NCBI GenBank assembly: GCA_046316025.1
Contig: JBKCXU010000093.1
Coordinates: 1 to 13,416 of the forward strand
From: JAJTHJ01 sp046316025
Lineage (GTDB): Bacteria; Pseudomonadota; Gammaproteobacteria; Burkholderiales; Burkholderiaceae_F
Length of the DNA stretch: 13,416 nucleotides
Reading direction: 5' to 3'
A program made the translations under genes and the position numbers. Positions 7,207 through 13,416 of the stretch are shown here, one piece after another. The notes below the pieces were generated by a model. It was not told where the DNA came from. It did no database searches and saw nothing but the letters and a program-made list of their open reading frames with translations. How positions within the stretch are numbered: the first letter of the stretch is position 1; each line of letters begins with the position of its first letter.

Positions 7207-9225
7207 TCACCTCGCCCCCCAGACGTAAGGCCAGGTCAGGAACAGGAACAGCGCGACGGCCACACCGACCAGCATCGCCATTGCGTAGTGGTAGAGGTAA
7301 CCGGTCTGCACCAAGCGCAGTACGCCGGCAAACCAGCCGACCAACCGCGCGCTGCCGTTGACGGCGAGGCCGTCGATCAGCATCTGATCGCCGCCGCGCC
7401 ACAGCCCGCGGCCGAGCAGCCGCGCACCGCCGGCGAAGACGATCTCATTGATCCGATCCAGGTAGTACTTGTTGTCGAGCAGCCGATACAGCCACGCAAA
7501 GCGCGCGGCGATGCGCCCCGGCAGTTCCGGCTGCCTGATGTAGAGGAACCATGCCGCCACCACACCGGCCAGCGCGAGGAAGAACGGCAGCGTGACGAAG
7601 CCATGCAGCGCCATCGCCGTCGGCCCATGGAAGTGGCCGGCGAGTTCGGCCATCGCCGGGTGGCGGGCAGCGTCGATGAAGATGACGCCCTTGAAAAAGT
7701 CGCCGAACAGAAAGTCGCGGACCGTGACGAAGCCGATCGCCGCCGACGGGATGGCCAGCAGCAGCAGCGGGATCAGCACCACCGCGGGCGACTCGTGCGG
7801 CTTCTCGCCGGGCGCCAGGCCGTGGTGCCCGTGCGCATCGTGTCCGTGGTCGTCATGGTGGGCGTGACCGAAGCGCTCCTTGCCCCAGAAGACCATGAAG
7901 TACAGCCGGAACGAGTAAAGCGCCGTCACGAACACACCGGCCAGCACCGCGGCGTAGGCGATACCGGCCCCCGGCACGGTGGCCGCGTGCACGGCCAGGA
8001 TGATGCTGTCCTTCGAGTAGAAGCCGGCGAAAAACGGTGTGCCGATCAGGGCGAGCGAGCCGATCAGCATCGTCCAGTGCGTCCACGGCAGGTACTTGCG
8101 CAAGCCGCCCATGTTGCGCATGTCCTGGTCGTGATGCAGGCCCATGATCACGCTGCCGGCGGCGAGGAACAGCAGCGCCTTGAAGAAGGCGTGCGTCATC
8201 AGGTGGAAGATCGCCACCGGATAGGCCGAAGCACCCAGCGCCACCGTCATGTAGCCGAGTTGCGACAGCGTGGAGTAGGCGACCACGCGCTTGATGTCGT
8301 TCTGCACCAGACCCAGCAGCCCCATGAAGAACGCGGTGATCGCGCCGATCACCAGGACGAACGAGAGCGCCGCCGTCGACAGTTCAAAGAGCGGCGACAT
8401 CCGCGCCACCATGAAGATGCCGGCCGTCACCATCGTCGCCGCGTGGATCAGCGCCGAGATCGGTGTCGGGCCCTCCATCGAATCCGGCAGCCACACGTGC
8501 AGCGGGAACTGCGCGCTCTTGCCCATCGCGCCGATGAAGAGACACACGCAGATCACCGTAATCAGCAACCAGTCGGTACCGGGCAGCGTTTGCGCGGCCA
8601 GTTGCGGCGCCGCCTTGAACAGGGTCGCGTAGTCGAGCGAGCCGGCGTAGGCATACACCAGCCCGATGCCGAGGATGAAGCCAAAGTCGCCGACGCGGTT
8701 GACGAGAAAGGCCTTGAGGTTGGCGTAAATGGCGGTCGGCCGCTTGAACCAGAAGCCGATCAGCAGGTAGGACACGAGGCCCACCGCCTCCCAGCCGAAG
8801 AACAGTTGCAGGAAGTTGTTGCTCATCACCAGCATCAGCATGCTGAAGGTGAAGAGCGAGATGTAGGAGAAGAAGCGCTGGTAGCCGGGGTCGTCGCGCA
8901 TGTAGCCGATGGTGTAGACGTGCACCATCAGCGAGACGAAGGTGACCACCAGCATCATCGTGGCGGTGAGACTGTCGATCAGGAAGCCGATTTCGAGTTT
9001 CAGGTCGCCGACCGTGGCCCAGGTGTAGACGGCGCCGTTGAAGGTGTTGCCGGCCATCACGTCGAGCAGCACGACGAACGAGGCAACGGTCGCCACCAGC
9101 ACGCCGAGAATCGTCACCGTGTGTGCGCCGGCCCGGCCGAGCCAGCGCCCGCACAGCCCCGCCAACAGCGCGCCGACGAGGGGTGCCAACGGCACCAGCA
9201 GGTAGAGCTTCTGCATGCTGGTCAT
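7207..9225 (-). CDS. nuoL: NADH-quinone oxidoreductase subunit L
   Basis: NuoL is the distal antiporter-like proton-pumping subunit of complex I, with the long lateral helix that runs along the membrane arm. It has 672 residues, as usual. Channel residues are visible: Glu146 in FFGWEAVGLVSYLLIGFW, Asp180 in NRVGD, Lys236 in MGKSAQFPLHVWLPDSMEG, the HAATMV stretch (261-266), His345/Lys349 in THAFFKA, and Lys405 in GFYSKD. A histidine-rich loop (about 454-468) lies between helices. The C-terminal DNKYYLDRINEIVF and final membrane segment (645-665) are typical. The ATG at 9225 gives MTSMQKLYLL; the ATG at 9216 (MQKLYLL) matches many homologues and is a fair alternative. A large palindromic element ends 3 bp upstream of 9225, so no ordinary ribosome binding site is evident. 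Confidence 0.97.
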   Translation of the reverse strand: MTSMQKLYLLVPLAPLVGALLAGLCGRWLGRAGAHTVTILGVLVATVASFVVLLDVMAGNTFNGAVYTWATVGDLKLEIGFLIDSLTATMMLVVTFVSLMVHVYTIGYMRDDPGYQRFFSYISLFTFSMLMLVMSNNFLQLFFGWEAVGLVSYLLIGFWFKRPTAIYANLKAFLVNRVGDFGFILGIGLVYAYAGSLDYATLFKAAPQLAAQTLPGTDWLLITVICVCLFIGAMGKSAQFPLHVWLPDSMEGPTPISALIHAATMVTAGIFMVARMSPLFELSTAALSFVLVIGAITAFFMGLLGLVQNDIKRVVAYSTLSQLGYMTVALGASAYPVAIFHLMTHAFFKALLFLAAGSVIMGLHHDQDMRNMGGLRKYLPWTHWTMLIGSLALIGTPFFAGFYSKDSIILAVHAATVPGAGIAYAAVLAGVFVTALYSFRLYFMVFWGKERFGHAHHDDHGHDAHGHHGLAPGEKPHESPAVVLIPLLLLAIPSAAIGFVTVRDFLFGDFFKGVIFIDAARHPAMAELAGHFHGPTAMALHGFVTLPFFLALAGVVAAWFLYIRQPELPGRIAARFAWLYRLLDNKYYLDRINEIVFAGGARLLGRGLWRGGDQMLIDGLAVNGSARLVGWFAGVLRLVQTGYLYHYAMAMLVGVAVALFLFLTWPYVWGAR

Positions 9226-9228
9226 CGG

Positions 9229-9416
9229 CGAGTGTCCCGACCTATCGGTTTCGAATGGACGCCAAGACCCGGTCCCGCACTGGTCCGCAACAATGGCGCA
9301 ATCGCCGCCAAACGCGAAGCCGCGCGCAGCCGGGTTGGGAACCCGGCGAGCACGGCGACAAAGTGTGGCGGCGATTTCGCCATTGTTGCTTCGGAACCGA
9401 TAGGTCGGGACACTCG
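9229..9416. mobile_element. MITE-like 188-bp palindromic element (nuoK/nuoL gap)
   Basis: Terminal inverted repeats of 27 bp (9229-9255 and 9390-9416) match at 26 of 27 positions and start CGAGTGTCCCGACCTATCGG. A second pair of arms (9287-9310 and 9366-9389, 23 of 24 matching, GCAACAATGGCG-type) lies inside, directly next to the right terminal repeat but 31 bp from the left one. In the centre is a perfect hairpin GCCGGGTT-GGG-AACCCGGC (9329-9347). The element begins immediately after the nuoK stop codon and ends 3 bp before the nuoL ATG. It has no coding capacity. Size, terminal repeats and lack of a gene fit a miniature inverted-repeat transposable element or a related palindromic repeat. 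No clear target-site duplication is visible. Confidence 0.85.
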
Positions 9417-9722
9417 TTAGCCCTTCAGCGCGTCCAACTCATCGACCGCGACGGTCGACAGATTGCGGAACAAGATCACCAGGATCGCCAGGCCGATGGC
9501 CGACTCCGCCGCGGCCACCGTCAGGATGAAGAAGACGAACACTTGCCCGTGCAGATCGCCCAAGTAGTGCGAGAAGGCGACGAAATTCATGTTGACGGCG
9601 AGCAGCATCAGCTCGATCGCCATCAGCAGCACGATCAGGTTCTTGCGGTTCAAGAAGATGCCAATCACCGACAGCGCGAAGAGCAGCGCGCCGACACCGA
9701 GGTACCAGGACAGAGGAATCAT
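9417..9722 (-). CDS. nuoK: NADH-quinone oxidoreductase subunit K
   Basis: NuoK is a small three-helix membrane subunit of complex I (related to MrpC) that forms part of the proton path beside NuoN and NuoJ. It has 101 residues, the standard length. The two essential membrane glutamates are present: Glu37 in LMAIELMLLAVN and Glu73 in AAAESAIGLA. The start IPLSWYLGVGALLFALSVIG is typical. The ATG at 9722 is preceded by GGAGG (complement of 9735-9739) at a spacing of 12 bases, one of the clearer ribosome binding sites here. The gap to nuoJ is only 27 bp, while the gap to nuoL is filled exactly by a 188-bp palindromic element that starts right after this gene's TAA. Confidence 0.97.
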   Translation of the reverse strand: MIPLSWYLGVGALLFALSVIGIFLNRKNLIVLLMAIELMLLAVNMNFVAFSHYLGDLHGQVFVFFILTVAAAESAIGLAILVILFRNLSTVAVDELDALKG

Positions 9723-9749
9723 CTTGTTCTTATGCCTCCCCGCCCCGCC

Positions 9750-10361
9750 CTACTTCCGCCCTTGCCGCGCGTCGGTCTCGGCCGGCATCGACACCAGCCG
9801 CACGCGCTCGCCGCGCTTGACCTTGACCTGCTCCGACGGGTCTTGGTGCTTGCTGTCCTTGCGCGCGCGCAGTGTCAGCGCAATAGCGGCGATCATCGCC
9901 ACGAGCAGGATCGCGCCTGCCACCTGCAACGGATAGACGTACTCGGTGAAGGTGAGCAAGCCCAGTTGCTCGATGTTGCTCTTACCGGCAGTTGTCTGCG
10001 GTGGCAACGCGGTGCGCCAGGCACCGTGCGACAGCACCAACCACAGTTGCACGGCGATCGCCAGCCCGACCAGCGCGCCGATCGGCAGGTGGCGCCAGAA
10101 GCCGGCGCGCAGGCGGTCGATATGGATGTCGAGCATCATCACCACGAACAGGAACAGCACCATCACCGCGCCGACGTACACCAGCACCAGCGCGATGGCC
10201 AGAAACTCGGCGTGCAACATCATCCACAGGCAGGCGGCGGAGACGAAGGCCAGCACGAGGAACAGCACCGCATGCACCGGGTTGCGCGCAGTAATCGTGC
10301 GCAGCGCCGCCAGCAACAGCACGCCGGAGAAGATGAAAAACAGGGTCGGTTGCGACAGCAT
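9750..10361 (-). CDS. nuoJ: NADH-quinone oxidoreductase subunit J
   Basis: NuoJ is a five-helix membrane subunit of complex I; its third helix carries the pi-bulge involved in coupling quinone reduction to proton movement. It has 203 residues. The helix-3 signature is intact (LVLVYVGAVMVLFLFVVMML, about 58-77), with Tyr62 and Gly64 matching conserved positions. RNPVHAVLFLVLAF (26-39) is also typical. The C-terminus after about residue 165 is a charged tail (RARKDSKHQDPSEQ...) of the kind that varies among species. The ATG at 10361 lies 3 bp after the nuoI stop, so translation is probably coupled. Confidence 0.96.
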   Translation of the reverse strand: MLSQPTLFFIFSGVLLLAALRTITARNPVHAVLFLVLAFVSAACLWMMLHAEFLAIALVLVYVGAVMVLFLFVVMMLDIHIDRLRAGFWRHLPIGALVGLAIAVQLWLVLSHGAWRTALPPQTTAGKSNIEQLGLLTFTEYVYPLQVAGAILLVAMIAAIALTLRARKDSKHQDPSEQVKVKRGERVRLVSMPAETDARQGRK

Positions 10362-10364
10362 GAT

Positions 10365-10850
10365 TTACCGGTAGGGCGCATCGGCCGTTCGGGCCGCGGC
10401 GATTTCCTTCTCGTAACGGTCGCCGACCGCCAGCAGCATCTCCTTCGTATACAGCAGATCGCCGCGCTTTTCGCCGTGGTACTCGTGGATGTGCGTCTCG
10501 ACGATGGAGTCCACCGGGCAGCTTTCCTCGCAGAAGCCGCAGAAGATGCACTTGGTCAGATCGATGTCGTAACGGGTGGTGCGGCGCGTGCCGTCGGCGC
10601 GCTGCTCGCTTTCGATCGTGATCGCCAGCGCCGGGCAGACCGCCTCACACAGCTTGCACGCGATGCAGCGCTCTTCGCCCTTGGGGTAGCGACGGAGCGC
10701 GTGCAGACCGCGGAAGCGCGGGCTCGCGGGCGTCTTTTCCTCCGGGTACTGGATGGTGATCTTGCGGGCGAATAGATACCGCCCGGTCAAGGCCATGCCG
10801 CGCAGCAGTTCCTTGAGCAGCAGCGAGTTGAAGAATTCGCGCACGGCCAT
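10365..10850 (-). CDS. nuoI: NADH-quinone oxidoreductase subunit I (2x 4Fe-4S)
   Basis: NuoI is the peripheral-arm subunit that carries clusters N6a and N6b and passes electrons towards N2 near the quinone site. It has 161 residues, the normal length. Two complete ferredoxin-type motifs are visible: Cys62, 65, 68 and 72 (CIACKLCEAVCP) and Cys101, 104, 107 and 111 (CIFCGFCEESCP). The amphipathic N-terminus (FFNSLLLKELLRGM) fits contact with the membrane arm. The ATG at 10850 has GGAAGG (complement of 10863-10868) upstream, and lies 4 bp after the nuoH stop. The gene is separated from nuoJ by 3 bp. Confidence 0.97.
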   Translation of the reverse strand: MAVREFFNSLLLKELLRGMALTGRYLFARKITIQYPEEKTPASPRFRGLHALRRYPKGEERCIACKLCEAVCPALAITIESEQRADGTRRTTRYDIDLTKCIFCGFCEESCPVDSIVETHIHEYHGEKRGDLLYTKEMLLAVGDRYEKEIAAARTADAPYR

Positions 10851-10854
10851 CGGC

Positions 10855-11949
10855 TCAGCCCGCCTTCCAGATATTGAACGGCGTCTGCATCCACACCGCG
10901 ATCACGATCACCCACACCAGCGTGATCGGGATGAACACCTTCCAGCCGAGCCGCATGATCTGGTCGTAGCGGTAGCGCGGGAACGAGGCGCGGAACCAGA
11001 TGAACAGCGACACCACGAAGAACACCTTGGCAAACAACCAGAACCAGTGCGACACCGCGACCATCCAGCCCGGAAACTCCACGCCGAGCAGCTTGCCCAG
11101 ATCGACCGGCGCGGCCCAGCCGCCGAGGAACATGATCGTCGCCAGCGTGGCGAGCAGGATCATGTTGGCGTACTCGGCGAGAAAGAAGATCGCAAAGCTC
11201 ATGCCGGAATACTCGATCATGTGGCCGGCGACGATTTCGCTTTCGCCCTCGACCACGTCGAAGGGGTGGCGGTTGGTCTCCGCGACCGCCGAGATCACGT
11301 AGATCACGAACAGCGGCAGCAGCGGCAGCCAGTTCCACGACAGGAAGGTCAGGCCGCGGTCGGCAAACCAGCCCGTGTTCTGGCCGTTGACGATGCCGCT
11401 CATATTGAGCGTCCCGGCCACCAGCAGCACCGCCACCAGCACGAAGCCCATCGCCAGTTCGTAGCTCACCATCTGCGCGGAAGCGCGCATCGCGCCGAGG
11501 AAGGCGTACTTGGAGTTCGACGCCCAGCCGGCGATGATCACGCCGTAGACGCCCACCGACGTTATCGCCATCACGTACAGCAGCCCGGCGTTGACATCGG
11601 CGAGCACGATGCCGGGGCCAAACGGAATCACCGCCCAGGCCGCCAGCGCCGGCATGATGACCAGCACCGGCGCGACGAAGAACAGCACCCGGTCGGCGGC
11701 GGTCGGGGTGATCACTTCCTTGAAGATGAGCTTGACCGCATCGGCAATCGGTTGCAGCAGGCCCAGCGGCCCAACACGATTGGGGCCGAGGCGAATGTGC
11801 ATCCAGCCGATCAGCTTGCGCTCCCACAGCGTCAGGTAGGCGACCAGGCCGAGCAGCGGCAGCACGATGGCGACGATGGCGAGCAGCGACCAGACGACCG
11901 GCCAGGCGCTGCCTAGCAGTGCGGTGCCTTGGACGTGGAGGGAGTCCAT
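10855..11949 (-). CDS. nuoH: NADH-quinone oxidoreductase subunit H
   Basis: NuoH is the eight-helix membrane subunit that joins the peripheral arm to the membrane arm and forms much of the ubiquinone-binding chamber. It has 364 residues, somewhat longer than the E. coli protein but usual for betaproteobacteria. Quinone-site and E-channel motifs are intact: WERKLIGWMHIRLGPNRVGP (42-61), GWASNSKYAFLGAMRA (141-156) with VSYE (161-164), and AETNRHPFDVVEGESE (223-238). The ATG at 11949 has GAGGTGGAG (complement of 11961-11969) upstream, 11 bases from its GGAG to the start, giving a plausible ribosome binding site between repeat element C and the gene. nuoI follows after 4 bp. Confidence 0.97.
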   Translation of the reverse strand: MDSLHVQGTALLGSAWPVVWSLLAIVAIVLPLLGLVAYLTLWERKLIGWMHIRLGPNRVGPLGLLQPIADAVKLIFKEVITPTAADRVLFFVAPVLVIMPALAAWAVIPFGPGIVLADVNAGLLYVMAITSVGVYGVIIAGWASNSKYAFLGAMRASAQMVSYELAMGFVLVAVLLVAGTLNMSGIVNGQNTGWFADRGLTFLSWNWLPLLPLFVIYVISAVAETNRHPFDVVEGESEIVAGHMIEYSGMSFAIFFLAEYANMILLATLATIMFLGGWAAPVDLGKLLGVEFPGWMVAVSHWFWLFAKVFFVVSLFIWFRASFPRYRYDQIMRLGWKVFIPITLVWVIVIAVWMQTPFNIWKAG

Positions 11950-11991
11950 CGCGATCAGCGCTCCACCTCGGGAGTTGCTGGCGCCAAAGCG

Positions 11992-12092
11992 CCCTCACCC
12001 GGCGCTTCGCTCCACCCTCTCCCGCTGATACGGGCGAGGGTTTTTCTTGCTCCCCTCGCCCGCATCGGCGGGAGAGGGGCTGGGGGTGAGGG
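11992..12092 (-). repeat. Palindromic intercistronic element C (nuoG/nuoH gap)
   Basis: A 101-bp element with perfect 9-bp inverted ends, CCCTCACCC (11992-12000) and GGGTGAGGG (12084-12092). It holds two long hairpins. The first pairs 12014-12024 with 12031-12041 (ACCCTC.CCCG-type, one mismatch). The second pairs 12052-12063 with 12068-12079 (12 bp, one mismatch, ATCG loop). The hairpins share the CCCTCTCCCGCTGATRCGGG core with element B. The whole aligns with A and C on the - strand and with B on the + strand. It occupies most of the 169-bp gap between nuoG and nuoH and stops short of the nuoH ribosome binding site. Confidence 0.88.
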
Positions 12093-12118
12093 CCACGGGG
12101 CCGCAATCACGGCAATCA

Positions 12119-13416
12119 CTACGCACGCTCCAAATCAATCGCCCCGAACATCGCCCCCAGCGTCGCCGTGCCCGCATGCCCGGCCGGCACGCGCACAACA
12201 CCGTTGGGCAGGCGCTCGTCAACGGCGCACTCCAGCAGCGCGCTCGCCCCGCCCTGCCTGACCCGCGCCTTGTCGCCGGCCGACAAGCCAAAGCCGGCAA
12301 GCGTCTTGCTGTTGGCACTGGCCTTGGGCGGCCGCGCATCGGCCGTCTTCTGCAAGGCCTCGGCGCGGCGCACCAGCGAGTCGGTCCAGTAGATCGGCAC
12401 ATCGGCCACACGCTGCACCGCCCCGCCTGGCGCGACCGGCTGCGGCGTCATCGTGCCTTCATTAGACAGCCGCGCCGCGACGTCGGTGGGCACCGCCTCG
12501 GCGCGCACGGACTCCGGCGTTTCGTAGTCGAAGCCGGCCAGCCCCAGCGCATTGCCGAGGACACGCAGCACCTTCCAGCCCGGACGCGCCTCGCCCAACG
12601 GACGAACGACACCGGTAAACCCTTGCACCCGGCCCTCGCAGTTAACGAAGGTTCCGGACGTCTCGAAGAACGGCGCTATCGGCAGCAGCGCATCGGCGTA
12701 GTCGAGCGCGCCGTTGCGGAACGCGGAGAAGGCGATCACGGTATCCGCATTGGCCAGCGCCTGCATCGTCGCCGCGGGGTTGGCGCAGTCGTATTCCGGC
12801 TCGAGGTTCCACAACAGATAAGCGCGGCGCGGCTGCTCGATCATCTGCGCGGCGTTCAGCCCCTCGGCCATTGGCACGGCGCCCACCAGGTAACCACCGA
12901 CACTGTTGGCGGCCTCGGCCAACACGCCGAAGTTCGCACCGGCGGCCTGCGCAATCCAGCGCGCCCAAGCCTCGACCTGCGCGGCTTGCGGCGACTGCAC
13001 CGCGGCATTGCCGAGCAACACGCCACTGCGCTCGCCCGAGCACAGGCTGGCGGCGATGCCGCGAGCGACCTCGTCCGGTGCCGCTGCACCCGCAGGCGCC
13101 GCGACCCCCTTGACCGCTGCCACCGCCGCGGCGATCCGCGACAAGCGCTCGACCCACGCATCGGGCGCGGCCAACGCCTTGTGCGCGACGGGCATCAGCA
13201 AAGCGTCGTCGGTGGCGTGCACCACGCTCACCCGGCAACCGCGCTTGACGGCAGCGCGCACGCGCGCCGCAAGCAGCGGATGATCCTTGCGCAGGAAGGA
13301 TCCGATCAGCAGCAGCCGGTCGAGCGTGTTCAGCTCCGCCACCGGCATCCCGAGCCAGGGCGCACCGGCGCGCTTGCCGTCGGCCGAGAAGTCGGACTGC
13401 CGCAGGCGAAAGTCGA
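12119..13416 (-). CDS. nuoG: NADH-quinone oxidoreductase subunit G (C-terminal part)
   Basis: NuoG is the large peripheral-arm subunit of complex I, with N-terminal Fe-S clusters and a molybdopterin-oxidoreductase-like C-terminal domain that has lost catalytic function. Only the last 431 residues are in the window; the frame runs off the right edge with no start needed (DFRLRQSDF is read at the very end). The Fe-S region must lie beyond 13416. Visible family motifs include LLIGSFLRKDHPLLAARVR (about 35-53 of the visible part), AANSVGGYLVGAVP (about 168-181) and DALLPIAPFFETSGTFVNCE (about 241-260), the last typical of this fold. The tail (FGLSAGDKARVRQGG and onward) resembles the small C-terminal molydopterin-binding domain. 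It is the first gene of the visible operon, and nuoH follows after 169 bp holding repeat element C. Confidence 0.95.
   Translation of the reverse strand, partial: DFRLRQSDFSADGKRAGAPWLGMPVAELNTLDRLLLIGSFLRKDHPLLAARVRAAVKRGCRVSVVHATDDALLMPVAHKALAAPDAWVERLSRIAAAVAAVKGVAAPAGAAAPDEVARGIAASLCSGERSGVLLGNAAVQSPQAAQVEAWARWIAQAAGANFGVLAEAANSVGGYLVGAVPMAEGLNAAQMIEQPRRAYLLWNLEPEYDCANPAATMQALANADTVIAFSAFRNGALDYADALLPIAPFFETSGTFVNCEGRVQGFTGVVRPLGEARPGWKVLRVLGNALGLAGFDYETPESVRAEAVPTDVAARLSNEGTMTPQPVAPGGAVQRVADVPIYWTDSLVRRAEALQKTADARPPKASANSKTLAGFGLSAGDKARVRQGGASALLECAVDERLPNGVVRVPAGHAGTATLGAMFGAIDLERA

Noticed and set aside
7288..10775. Long + strand open frames opposite nuoL, nuoK, nuoJ and nuoI
   Set aside because: They have Gln/His/Arg/Asp-rich low-complexity products typical of antisense frames in GC-rich DNA. 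The - strand frames are unmistakable complex I subunits.
12014..12048. Element C hairpin as a transcription terminator between nuoG and nuoH
   Set aside because: The T-run is on the + strand, opposite to nuo transcription; on the - strand it is an A-run before the stem.

Overview
The window is GC-rich chromosomal DNA, most likely from a betaproteobacterium (Rhodocyclales or Burkholderiales type). I infer this from the protein sequences, from the standard nuoG-H-I-J-K-L-M-N gene order, and from a NUDIX hydrolase directly after nuoN. No genus can be fixed from the sequence alone.

Layout. Positions 1-285 hold no gene; they begin with five copies of a 23-bp tandem repeat (24-138). Two genes follow on the + strand with coupled stop and start codons: a membrane-bound PAS-containing sensor histidine kinase (286-2538) and a FixJ/NarL-type response regulator (2538-3173). 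They converge on everything else, which lies on the - strand and is transcribed right to left: the 3' part of nuoG (cut by the window edge at 13416), nuoH, nuoI, nuoJ, nuoK, nuoL, nuoM, nuoN, then a NUDIX hydrolase (3198-3776). These encode the quinone-binding and proton-pumping half of respiratory complex I (NADH:ubiquinone oxidoreductase), plus part of the NADH-side arm. All key motifs checked are intact: the eight 4Fe-4S cysteines of NuoI, the quinone-site motifs of NuoH, and the channel Glu/Lys residues of NuoK, NuoL, NuoM and NuoN. There is no sign of decay.

The unusual part lies in the gaps. nuoH-I-J-K are packed tightly (3 to 27 bp apart). Every wider junction carries a palindromic element. 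G/H, L/M and M/N each hold a member of one roughly 90-100 bp family with CCCTCACCC...GGGTGAGGG ends and internal hairpins. K/L holds a 188-bp, almost wholly self-complementary element with 27-bp terminal inverted repeats, fitted exactly between the nuoK stop and a point 3 bp before the nuoL start. N/NUDIX holds a GTTGTC-rich nested inverted repeat that also creates a probably false upstream start for the NUDIX gene. All of these elements spare the coding sequences. They would be transcribed as hairpins inside the polycistronic nuo mRNA, and may affect processing or subunit stoichiometry (inference).

The genes themselves are ordinary housekeeping genes. I see no evidence of a new defence, biosynthetic or mobile system beyond these intercistronic palindromic elements and the tandem repeat at the left edge. 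No tRNA, rRNA, CRISPR or intact transposase gene is visible.
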